NCBI GenBank assembly: GCA_018434685.1
Contig: JAHDOV010000006.1
Span: 124,001-188,000 of the forward strand
Length of the DNA stretch: 64,000 nucleotides
Source of the DNA: Deltaproteobacteria bacterium
Lineage (GTDB): Bacteria; Desulfobacterota; Desulfomonilia; UBA1062
Direction of reading: 5' to 3'
Shown here: in pieces, positions 42,902 through 50,475 of the stretch
How the letters are laid out: every line of letters begins with the position of its first letter
How positions within the stretch are numbered: position 1 is the first letter of the stretch
Made by a program: the position numbers and the translations under genes
The notes under the pieces: model-generated
What the model was told of the DNA's origin: nothing
Databases searched by the model: none
What the model saw: only the letters and a program-made list of their open reading frames with translations

Positions 42902-43216
42902 TCACGGGGAGAGGGTGTCTTCCTGATCGAGCCTGAGGAATGCCATGAGCTCATCCCTGCTGAAACAACCTGCAACGATGAGCTCTTTCTTCTGCCTCGA
43001 GAGCTTCTTGATCTGATACTCGATCCGAGCGGCCATGCCTCTGCTGCCGATGCTGACCTCGTAGACCTTCTCAATGCAGGAGAACGATCTGGTATACTTC
43101 GCCGCCCTGTTGTTTCGTGCAGCATGTTCGCCCACCCTCCGATGCACATCGGTGCTGATGCCCGTGTAGAGAAACCGGTCATCGCAGCGCAGGATATAAA
43201 CAGACCACTCACTCAT
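42902..43216 (-). CDS. GIY-YIG nuclease family protein (UPF0213/YhbQ-like)
   Basis: A 104-residue single-domain GIY-YIG protein: WSVYILRCDDRFLYTGIST (the GIY and YIG equivalents VYI and YTG), then DVHRRVGEHAARNNRAAKYT with the catalytic Arg, and an IEYQIKKLSRQKKELI helix with the metal Glu. Such proteins act as small DNA nucleases with poorly known roles. ATG 43216 fits the family start; GTG 43231 is the alternative. Ribosome sites are weak for both. Confidence 0.88.
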   Translation of the reverse strand: MSEWSVYILRCDDRFLYTGISTDVHRRVGEHAARNNRAAKYTRSFSCIEKVYEVSIGSRGMAARIEYQIKKLSRQKKELIVAGCFSRDELMAFLRLDQEDTLSP

Positions 43217-43390
43217 GGGGTTCGGGCACACATGCCTGCGTGGTGAGAACCGGTTAACTTATGCCTCATCGTTTCTCCACATGAACAGGGCTGACGGTCA
43301 ACTATCCTCTTTCTCCTGCCTGTAGAATCGTGGCCCGGGGTCTTCTCCCGGCCACGGTATCTTCTGCTGCCGTGCTGCCGGCGGTACTGC

Positions 43391-45169
43391 CTATACGAGC
43401 ACATCCACAAATTTGAAGTTGAGGGTGTCCACCAGACCGCGGTTGCTGATGCGCAGCTCCGGCAGCACGGGCAGTCCGAGCAGGGCCATGGTCATGAAGG
43501 GCGAGACGAGATTGCAGCCGAGCTGTTTCCATGCCTCATCGAGCTTCTCAACCTGCGCCTGCACCTCTTTCACGGGCCGGTCGGTGAGCAGCCCGGCTAC
43601 GGGAAGCTCCAGCAAAGCCAGGATCTTTCCATCCCGTACTGCGATCATGCCGCCGCCTGCCTTTACCAGTTCATTGCCGGCAAAGGCCATGTCCGCTTCA
43701 TTCACGCCGACGATGAGCAGGTTGTGCGAGTCGTGGGCCACGGTGGAGGCCACGGCCCCGGCCTTGAGGCCGAAACCCCTGGTAAAGCCGAGCCCTCTTG
43801 TGCCGGTGGCATTGTGGCGCTCGAACAGGGCCACCTTGGCGACATCCTGGGCTGTGTCAGCAGGGACATTGCCTTCCACCACGGGCAGGTCTGCGGTGAT
43901 GTGGCGGGTGCCGACCTTTGCCTCCTCGATCTCCATGACCCGCACGGTTGCGGTCTCGCCGTCTGCGGCCAGGAGGAAATCCTCTAAGGTCAGCGTCTTG
44001 CCGAGGTTGACGGTATGCTTCGACCAGTCCGGGTAGGTGAGGGGTGCTTCGGTCCTGATCATCCGGCCGTCTTCAGCAACCAGAGATCCGCCGATGATGA
44101 CCTTGTCAACCGTGACACGACTCAGGTCGCTGATTAACAGGATGTCCGCCACCTTGGACGGGGAAATGCTGCCGAAATCCTTGCTCATCATGAAGCATTC
44201 GGCGGTATTGAGCGTCACCATCTCGATGGCGGTTATTGGATTGACGCCCTCTTCGATGGCCCGCCGCACGATATGGTCAAGATGTCCCAGTTTGACCAGT
44301 GTGTCCGGGTGGGTATCGTCGCTGACGAGAACGGCAAACCGGCTGGAGAGCTGATATTCGGTGATGGCGCGGATCACTTCTTTCAGGTCATGCCAGGCAG
44401 AGCCTTCCCTGATCTTGGCGTACAGGCCCAGCCGCATCTTGGCCACGGCATCTTCGGCCCTGACCGATTCGTGGCAGGAGCGAACGCCTGAGGCCACATA
44501 GGCATTGAGCATGGACCCGGTATCGGGGATGGAGAAATGCCCGGTCACCGGCTTGCCTGCTGCCAGTGTTACGGCGATCTCCCGGTGCGTCTCAGGGTCG
44601 CTGAAGACCACGCCGGGGAAGTTCATCAACTCGCCGAGCCCGGCCATGTTTTCCCACTGCAGGGCCTGGGCTATCTCGTCGGCCCCGATCACTGCCCCGG
44701 CATCTTCAAACCCCGGGGCCGCAGGAACACACGACGGCACTGTGGCATAGACCCGCAGCTGCACCTGCCGTGCCTCGTCCATCATGAGCCTGACGCCCCT
44801 GAGCCCGAGCACATTGGCGATCTCATGGGGGTCCATGAAGATGGCGGTGGTGCCGTGGGGAACCACGGTGTTGCTGTACTGGGACACGGTCATCATGCTG
44901 CTCTCCACGTGGATGTGGCCGTCCATGAAGCCCGGCGCGAGGTAATACCCGCTCGCATCGATCACCTCGGTACCCTCGCCGATACAGCCGGAGGCATCTC
45001 CCACCAGGGCAATACGCCCCTTGTACACGGCCACGTCGATGCCCGAGAGAATCTCGTGGGTGTTCACGTTCACGAGCCGGCCGTTTTTAATCACCAGCTC
45101 TGCCGGGCGTCTGCCCATGGCTACATCGCTCAGTTCGGCTGTTATCTTCTCCAGAGGAATTATTGCCAT
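43391..45169 (-). CDS. ade: Adenine deaminase
   Basis: A 592-residue adenine deaminase of the amidohydrolase superfamily, which converts adenine to hypoxanthine. Signatures: VIDASGYYLAPGFMDGHIHV (metal HxH), ESSMMTVSQYSNTVVPHGTT, FMDPHEIANVLG, VTGHFSIPD, ARRAI-type HDLK region with DDTHPDTLVKLGHLDHIVRR, and the C-terminal domain with FTRGFGLKAGAVASTVAHDS. Length matches the family. AAGGAGATGGT precedes the ATG. It is followed, on the same strand, by no close partner; the pyrophosphatase gene ends about 230 bases upstream. Confidence 0.95.
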   Translation of the reverse strand: MAIIPLEKITAELSDVAMGRRPAELVIKNGRLVNVNTHEILSGIDVAVYKGRIALVGDASGCIGEGTEVIDASGYYLAPGFMDGHIHVESSMMTVSQYSNTVVPHGTTAIFMDPHEIANVLGLRGVRLMMDEARQVQLRVYATVPSCVPAAPGFEDAGAVIGADEIAQALQWENMAGLGELMNFPGVVFSDPETHREIAVTLAAGKPVTGHFSIPDTGSMLNAYVASGVRSCHESVRAEDAVAKMRLGLYAKIREGSAWHDLKEVIRAITEYQLSSRFAVLVSDDTHPDTLVKLGHLDHIVRRAIEEGVNPITAIEMVTLNTAECFMMSKDFGSISPSKVADILLISDLSRVTVDKVIIGGSLVAEDGRMIRTEAPLTYPDWSKHTVNLGKTLTLEDFLLAADGETATVRVMEIEEAKVGTRHITADLPVVEGNVPADTAQDVAKVALFERHNATGTRGLGFTRGFGLKAGAVASTVAHDSHNLLIVGVNEADMAFAGNELVKAGGGMIAVRDGKILALLELPVAGLLTDRPVKEVQAQVEKLDEAWKQLGCNLVSPFMTMALLGLPVLPELRISNRGLVDTLNFKFVDVLV

Positions 45170-45395
45170 ACCATCTCCTTCCAGCTGCCAAAAGCATGGT
45201 CAGCGGCAGTCTCTGTTTCTGGTGTATAGTCAGGGCTGAAACACAACCTTATTTTCTGTAGTATGGACAGACCCGTCCGTCAAGGCAAAGCATGCTCCGC
45301 ACAAGGGATTTTTCGGGGTTTTATTCCACGGGGTGCGCACCGTAGGCCACCCGGATTCCGGCAGCGGGCGACCGTGTCGACTCTTATCCGGCGGA

Positions 45396-47066
45396 TCAGA
45401 TCCTCTCAAAGGCCTTGAGCAGGGCCGGCAGAAGCTGCTTCTTGCGGCTCACGATGCCCCGCAGGTCGTAGAGGTTTGCCTCTCGAGGCTGAAAGGGCAG
45501 GGCGTGGAGGAGCTTCGGACTGCCCGCCACGGCGAGCAGCGAATTCTCCCGCACCACATCGGTAATGAACAGGGCGGCAAAGGCTGTGCCGGTCTGTTCC
45601 ACATACTCGCCCAGGGCCTTCATGATGGCATCCTGGCTGTTGAGGAAGTTCTCGAAGCCTGCCTCCTCCACCTGTGAAACCGCGAACGTGGTGTTGCCGG
45701 CATGGTAGATCTTGCGGTCAGCTGCCAGCAGATCCGCTGTGGGCAGCGTTGCGATCATGGAGCCCACGTTGTAGTAGTCCTTCAGGAGCTTCTCCGGGTC
45801 TGCCCCGGAACGCGCCTTCAGGTATTCGAGCGCCTGCCTGTCTCTCTGGGTGGTGGTCGGGGAGCGCAGCAGCAGGGTGTCGGTAATGAGGCCGCCCATG
45901 AGAATCCCGGCGATCTCGGGAGCAGGCTCGAGCCCTGCCATGCGGTAGCGCTCTGTTACCAGGGTGCTCGTGCTGCCCACGATGTCGTTTATGACCACGA
46001 TAGGCTGCTGGGTGGGGGCCATGCCGATGCGGTGGTGGTCGAGGATCTCCACGATGGGTACTTCCGATGCCCCCTTCACCGCCTGGTTCAGCTCGTTGTG
46101 GTCCACCAGGATCAGCTGTACCGACGAGACCTCGTCGAGCGTAAAACGGCTGAGCGTTCCCAGGAGCGTATTGTCATCGTCGAGAACAGGAAAGTTGTCT
46201 TCCCGCTTGCTCTTGACCTGGTGGGCGATGTCACTGATCTTGTCCTGGCTCGCGAACCTGGTGGTATAGGGCTGAAGCGAGGCGTCAACCGGGCTGGAGA
46301 ACTTGAGGCGGCGCACCGCGGTGGCCGAATCAAAGGGTGTCTGCAGCACCGTGGTGCCATTGCTGCGTGCCAGTTTCAGCAGGTCGAGATCCACCGGTGC
46401 ATTGCCGGTAACGATCATCAGCGCGACCCCGTTCTCGATGAGGAGCCGGTGGATGTCACTGCGATCACCGACAACGATGGTCATCTGCTCCCTGTTTTCA
46501 CGCAGGATATCCCCGTGGAGCTTTTCCATGCTCATGGCTCCCACATACACGTTGAACCGCCGCATGCTGTCGGCATCTCCCGCCAGGCTGGCGAGGCGGG
46601 CATTCAGGGAGTGAGCCGCCAGGTTTATGGTTGTTTCAATACTCTTGCCCACGACGCCTTCTCCGGTTCCCTCGAAGTCGGTGTTGCGGGCCTTCTGGAA
46701 CATCCTGTCGGCAAGATCGAAGAGGCTGATCATGCCGACGAATTTGCCGTCCTGGCTGGTGACCGGCACCCGGGACATCTGACTGCACCTCAGAAAATCC
46801 ATGGCCTCCAGCAGTGTCTGTCCGGTATAGACAACGTGGGGAGAGGTGTCCATCAGGTCGCAGACGCGGGGTGATACATCCTCGATGATCTCCGGCAGCG
46901 GGACATCGAACGTCCGGTAGAGATACTCTGTCCGTGCGCCTGGCCTGCCTGCACAGGCACACACTACATTGTCATACCCCATCATGGTCTTCAGGGCAGC
47001 ATAGCCGGTGGCTGCGGCGCAGCTGTCGGTATCGGGATTGCGGTGGCCGATAACAATTGTTTTCAT
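45396..47066 (-). CDS. ppaC: Family II (manganese-type) inorganic pyrophosphatase with CBS-DRTGG regulatory insert
   Basis: A 556-residue protein that hydrolyses pyrophosphate. The DHH phosphoesterase core has IGHRNPDTDSCAAATGYA at the N-terminus and VEILDHHRIGMAP (DHH) past the insert. The insert of about 240 residues holds a CBS pair (VYTGQTLLEAMDFLRCSQMS, VPVTSQDGKFVGMISLFDLA and EDNFPVLDDDNTLLGTLSRF) split by a DRTGG domain. CBS-PPases of this type are controlled by adenine nucleotides. ATG 47066 follows GGAG; the frame remains open upstream without homology. The DRTGG version is typical of anaerobes. Confidence 0.94.
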   Translation of the reverse strand: MKTIVIGHRNPDTDSCAAATGYAALKTMMGYDNVVCACAGRPGARTEYLYRTFDVPLPEIIEDVSPRVCDLMDTSPHVVYTGQTLLEAMDFLRCSQMSRVPVTSQDGKFVGMISLFDLADRMFQKARNTDFEGTGEGVVGKSIETTINLAAHSLNARLASLAGDADSMRRFNVYVGAMSMEKLHGDILRENREQMTIVVGDRSDIHRLLIENGVALMIVTGNAPVDLDLLKLARSNGTTVLQTPFDSATAVRRLKFSSPVDASLQPYTTRFASQDKISDIAHQVKSKREDNFPVLDDDNTLLGTLSRFTLDEVSSVQLILVDHNELNQAVKGASEVPIVEILDHHRIGMAPTQQPIVVINDIVGSTSTLVTERYRMAGLEPAPEIAGILMGGLITDTLLLRSPTTTQRDRQALEYLKARSGADPEKLLKDYYNVGSMIATLPTADLLAADRKIYHAGNTTFAVSQVEEAGFENFLNSQDAIMKALGEYVEQTGTAFAALFITDVVRENSLLAVAGSPKLLHALPFQPREANLYDLRGIVSRKKQLLPALLKAFERI

Positions 47067-47170
47067 GTGAACTCCAAAAAAAGATTTGCCCGGAAAAACA
47101 CTAGACACAGGGACCAATAAATCTATTGGGTGACTCGTGTCAATGCTTTTGCAGAAAAGACAGGGCAGGG

Positions 47171-48310
47171 TTACTGGTGCGAGGCGCTTTCCGATACAGT
47201 GTTCTGCTGTTCCTGGACGTGAAGGGTCACGCGGAGAATCTCGCCTGGATGCCACAGGCGCATGCGTGGTCCCCACGTGCCCGTGCCGCGGCACACGATG
47301 GCTGTCATCCCGGCCACCTCGTAGCGGCCTTCCAGCAGAGGGTAGGTGAGCCGGACCACATAGCCGAAGGGCCAGATCTGCCCGCCGTGGGTGTGACCGC
47401 TGAGCATGAGCCCCACACCTTCAGCTGCTGCCCTCTCTGCCTGCCAGGGGGTATGAGAGAGGAGGATCGTTGCGCCCGGAGGCCGGCCTGCAAGCGCGCG
47501 GGAAAGGGGATCGCCGTTCCTGCCCGAGCGGTGCATGGCCGTAAGATCCTCGATGCCAGCAAGGATTAGGCCGGGACTGAGTTCTGCCCAGCGGTTGAGC
47601 AGCACCTTGAAACCTGCCGCCTCGACCAGGGTGAGGCTGGTGTCGTTGCCGGGATGGAACTCGTGGTTGCCGGGCACTGCCCAGACGCCCAGGGGAGCAG
47701 AGAGGCGGCGCAGGACCGGGAGCATCTCCTCCTGGGCCACGCCGTGCCCTTCGAAGAGATCGCCGAGCAGGACGACAAGGTCTGGCCGCTGCTCGCCGAC
47801 CTGCTCAACCCGTTGTTCCAGCCACTGCCTGCCGAGCTGTGAGCCGATGTGCAGGTCGGACATGGCGACGAGCACGGTGCCGTCGAGTTCGCGGGGGAGA
47901 CCGGAGAGGTGCACGTCGTAGTCCTGTATCACCGGGGCCCGCATCCCCTGGACGAGCGCTATGGCGGAGAGCACCATGCCGGCCAGCAGCGCCGCACCCC
48001 TCAGTCTGGGTGCCAGACGGGGCAGGAGCTGGCCGAATCCGCTCATGAGTTCCACGCCGAGGAGAGAGACCGTGACGAGGAACAGCACAGACATCCAGGT
48101 CATGCCCGCCAGCTCCAGCCACTGTGCCGTCACGCCTGTGCCCCCGTGGCCGATAATGCGTCCGAAGAAAAAGACCGCCCACAGGACGATGCCTGTTCCC
48201 ACGAGAGCCCTGCGGGAGACATGGCGTTTCAGGACCGGAACCGAGGAGGCGCGCCAGAAGACATACAGGTGCATGAGGGTGACAACGAGGGTCAGGAAGC
48301 TTCCGAACAT
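47171..48310 (-). CDS. Membrane-anchored metallophosphoesterase (YaeI-like)
   Basis: A 379-residue protein: four N-terminal membrane helices (residues about 1-25, 35-52, 65-90, 105-120), then a calcineurin-like phosphoesterase domain with VAMSDLHIGSQLG (DxH), VVLLGDLFEGHG (GD), AVPGNHEFHPG (GNHE), ILLSHTPWQAE and LMLSGHTHGGQIWPF (GHxH). This is the di-metal set of the YaeI/YkuE family, which cleave phosphodiesters or lipid headgroups at the membrane surface. Divergent from the leu leader. Confidence 0.93.
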   Translation of the reverse strand: MFGSFLTLVVTLMHLYVFWRASSVPVLKRHVSRRALVGTGIVLWAVFFFGRIIGHGGTGVTAQWLELAGMTWMSVLFLVTVSLLGVELMSGFGQLLPRLAPRLRGAALLAGMVLSAIALVQGMRAPVIQDYDVHLSGLPRELDGTVLVAMSDLHIGSQLGRQWLEQRVEQVGEQRPDLVVLLGDLFEGHGVAQEEMLPVLRRLSAPLGVWAVPGNHEFHPGNDTSLTLVEAAGFKVLLNRWAELSPGLILAGIEDLTAMHRSGRNGDPLSRALAGRPPGATILLSHTPWQAERAAAEGVGLMLSGHTHGGQIWPFGYVVRLTYPLLEGRYEVAGMTAIVCRGTGTWGPRMRLWHPGEILRVTLHVQEQQNTVSESASHQ

Positions 48311-48416
48311 GACTGGGGAGTGTATGTCACGGGCTTCTCACAAGTCAAGAGAACTCGCTCGCCCCCTGTTTATCAGCCCTGCTTTGTCCCGGAAACAAGG
48401 AAAAGCGATATGGGGC

Positions 48417-48447
48417 TTGACAAGTGAGCCGTTGTGCTTCACATAAC
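48417..48447 (+). promoter_or_regulatory. Candidate promoter of the leu leader transcript
   Basis: A perfect -35 TTGACA at 48417-48422, with CATAAC at 48442-48447 as a weak -10 (spacer 19). Start of transcription would be near 48455, just before the leader peptide ribosome site GAGGA at 48462-48466. Confidence 0.5.
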
Positions 48448-48476
48448 AACAGTAGAAAGTTGAGGATAGCGGTACA

Positions 48477-48596
48477 ATGATGGGCGCACGGACAGGTAAC
48501 CTGGAGAAGGGATTCGACCTGCTGAACGAAGCAGGACTGCTGCTCCTTTGCCTGTTGCTTGATAACACACGCCCATTGGCTTGCGGTTATCCTTAA
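48477..48596 (+). CDS. leuL: Leucine leader peptide (attenuator control)
   Basis: A short frame of 39 codons from ATG 48477 (or ATG 48480) to TAA 48594-48596. Codons 21-28 from the first ATG are CTG CTG CTC CTT TGC CTG TTG CTT, giving LLLLCLLL, with two further adjacent Leu codons earlier. Such a run acts as a sensor of charged tRNA-Leu: stalling here when leucine is scarce frees downstream RNA to form an antiterminator. The frame ends before the terminator hairpin and 84 bases before leuA. Confidence 0.85.
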   Translation: MMGARTGNLEKGFDLLNEAGLLLLCLLLDNTRPLACGYP

Positions 48597-48656
48597 CCAA
48601 CAGACAAAAAAGGAAACCAAAAGGCCATGGGCGGAAACGCTCATGGCCTTTTTTAT
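48570..48656 (+). promoter_or_regulatory. leu attenuator: antiterminator and intrinsic terminator
   Basis: The terminator is a 14-15-bp stem, AAAAGGCCATG (48619-48629) with CATGGCCTTTT (48642-48652), extended by GCG/CGC around a GAAA tetraloop and running into TTTTTTATTTTA. CGCCCAT at 48570-48576, inside the leader reading frame just after the Leu codons, is the exact complement of ATGGGCG at 48627-48633 in the ascending arm. Pairing of these two would prevent the terminator. This is the classic ribosome-mediated attenuation layout. Confidence 0.85.
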
Positions 48657-48679
48657 TTTATGAGAAAGGAGCACTACGT

Positions 48680-50203
48680 ATGGAAGCACATGATAATCGG
48701 ATCTTCATCTTCGACACCACCCTCAGAGACGGCGAGCAGTCCCCCGGGGCCAGCATGAACATTCATGAGAAGCTTGGATTTGCCCGGCAGCTCGAGCGGC
48801 TGGGAGTGGACATCATCGAGGCGGGTTTTCCCGTCGCTTCCGAAGGCGATTTTGCCGCGGTGCAGCAGATCGCCCGGGAGATCCGGGGGGTCCAGGTGGC
48901 TGGCCTTGCCCGTGCCAACACAGCCGATATCGACCGGGCATGGCAGGCCGTTGCGGATGCGGCCCGTCCACGTATCCACACGTTCATCTCATCGTCCGAC
49001 ATCCACCTCAAGCATCAGCTGCACAAGACCCGGGCCCAGGTGCTCAGGGAGGCCTGTGCTGCAGTCAGGCATGCCTGTAGCTATACCCCCAACGTGGAGT
49101 TCTCGCCCATGGATGCCACTCGTACCGATCGGGGATATCTGTGCGAACTGGTGGAGGCGGTCATCGCCGAAGGCGCCACCACGGTCAATATCCCCGATAC
49201 AGTAGGATACGCCATCCCGGAGGAATTCGGAGACCTGATCGCCGAACTCTTTGCCAGGGTGAAGAACATCCGCCAGGCCATCATATCCGTGCACTGCCAC
49301 AACGACCTCGGTCTGGCGGTGGCGTGCTCGCTTGCAGCGCTGCGCAACGGTGCCCGGCAGGTGGAATGCACCATCAACGGCATCGGCGAGCGTGCCGGCA
49401 ATGCCGCCATGGAAGAGGTGGTCATGGCCATTGCCACACGCAGCGACCTCTTCGGGTTACACTCAGGTATCCATACCGAGAACTTCTTTCAGAGTTCGAA
49501 ACTGCTGACCCAGATTACCGGCATACGGGTTCAGCCCAACAAGGCCATCGTCGGGGCAAACGCCTTTGCCCACGAGTCGGGAATACACCAGGACGGACTC
49601 ATCAAAGACAAGACCACCTACGAGATCATGACCCCGCAGTCGGTGGGCATGACCGAGAGCAATATTGTTCTCGGCAAGCACTCCGGCAGACACGCCATCG
49701 GTGATCACCTCCGCCAGATGGGCTACACCCTGAGCGATGACGAGCTCAACCGGGTCTTCCTGCGCTTCAAGGAACTGGCCGATCTCAAGAAGGAGATCTT
49801 CGACGAGGATCTCGAGGCCATTCTCTTTGAAGAGGTGTTCCGCATCGAAGAGCGCTACAACCTGGTGTATCTCAATGTGGTAAGCGGCAACGTGGCTATC
49901 CCCACTGCGACCATGCAGATGGAGGTCGACAAACAGCTGGTGCAGGAGGCCGGCTTTGGCGTGGGCCCGGTGGATGCAACCTTCGACGCGATCCGCAAGA
50001 TCACCAAGACCAATTACCCGCTCCTGAAATATCTGGTCAGCGCAGTGACGGGTGGAACCGATGCCCAGGGAGAGGCCACGGTGCAGCTCAAGTACAACGG
50101 CCGGTCCGTGATGGGGCATGGGGCGCACCCCGATGTGCTCGTTGCCTCGGCCAAGGCCTATATCAATGCCCTGAACCGACTGGAGTGGCTCAGGAAGGAA
50201 TAA
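48680..50203 (+). CDS. leuA: 2-isopropylmalate synthase
   Basis: A 507-residue LeuA that condenses acetyl-CoA with 2-oxoisovalerate, the first committed step of leucine synthesis. The HMGL-like barrel has FDTTLRDGEQSPGASMNIHE, EFSPMDATRTDRGYLCELVE, TVNIPDTVGYAIPEEFGDLI, SVHCHNDLGLAVACSLAAL and CTINGIGERAGNAAMEEVVM. SGIHQDGLIKDKTTYEIM follows, then the C-terminal LeuA allosteric domain (about 390-507) for leucine feedback. ATG 48680 has AAAGGAG. The gene is monocistronic here and ends at a hairpin. Citramalate synthase is less likely given the leucine leader. Confidence 0.94.
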   Translation: MEAHDNRIFIFDTTLRDGEQSPGASMNIHEKLGFARQLERLGVDIIEAGFPVASEGDFAAVQQIAREIRGVQVAGLARANTADIDRAWQAVADAARPRIHTFISSSDIHLKHQLHKTRAQVLREACAAVRHACSYTPNVEFSPMDATRTDRGYLCELVEAVIAEGATTVNIPDTVGYAIPEEFGDLIAELFARVKNIRQAIISVHCHNDLGLAVACSLAALRNGARQVECTINGIGERAGNAAMEEVVMAIATRSDLFGLHSGIHTENFFQSSKLLTQITGIRVQPNKAIVGANAFAHESGIHQDGLIKDKTTYEIMTPQSVGMTESNIVLGKHSGRHAIGDHLRQMGYTLSDDELNRVFLRFKELADLKKEIFDEDLEAILFEEVFRIEERYNLVYLNVVSGNVAIPTATMQMEVDKQLVQEAGFGVGPVDATFDAIRKITKTNYPLLKYLVSAVTGGTDAQGEATVQLKYNGRSVMGHGAHPDVLVASAKAYINALNRLEWLRKE

Positions 50204-50217
50204 GGAGGGCGTTTCAG

Positions 50218-50255
50218 CGGGCTGTTGCCTGAATAGTGATTCGAGCAACAGCCCG
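50218..50255 (+). terminator. Hairpin terminator after leuA
   Basis: A perfect 11-bp stem CGGGCTGTTGC (50218-50228) and GCAACAGCCCG (50245-50255) starts 15 bases after the leuA stop. The following bases (TATTGATCTT) are only moderately T-rich. Confidence 0.7.
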
Positions 50256-50475
50256 TATTGATCTTCCCTGATACACGATTATCTTATAGCTGATATTTCT
50301 TTCATAATGGTACTGTCCCTGCAGTTATATATTCAGCGTATTTCATCGCTGGATTGATGCCCTGTATTATAATCCGACCACACTGAGCTGCCTGTTCCTG
50401 TTCACCACCCGGCACCGGCTGGCATTCAGCTTCAACCTGAACTCCTCAGGGAGCAGTAGAAAGGAGGATTCAGAT

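Noticed and set aside
42902-42904. TGA in the GIY-YIG frame as a selenocysteine codon
   Set aside because: No hairpin resembling a bacterial SECIS element is evident after it, and GIY-YIG proteins of this class normally end at this length.
45702-46874. 390-codon plus-strand frame inside the pyrophosphatase gene
   Set aside because: Antisense shadow of a gene with complete DHH, CBS and DRTGG motifs.
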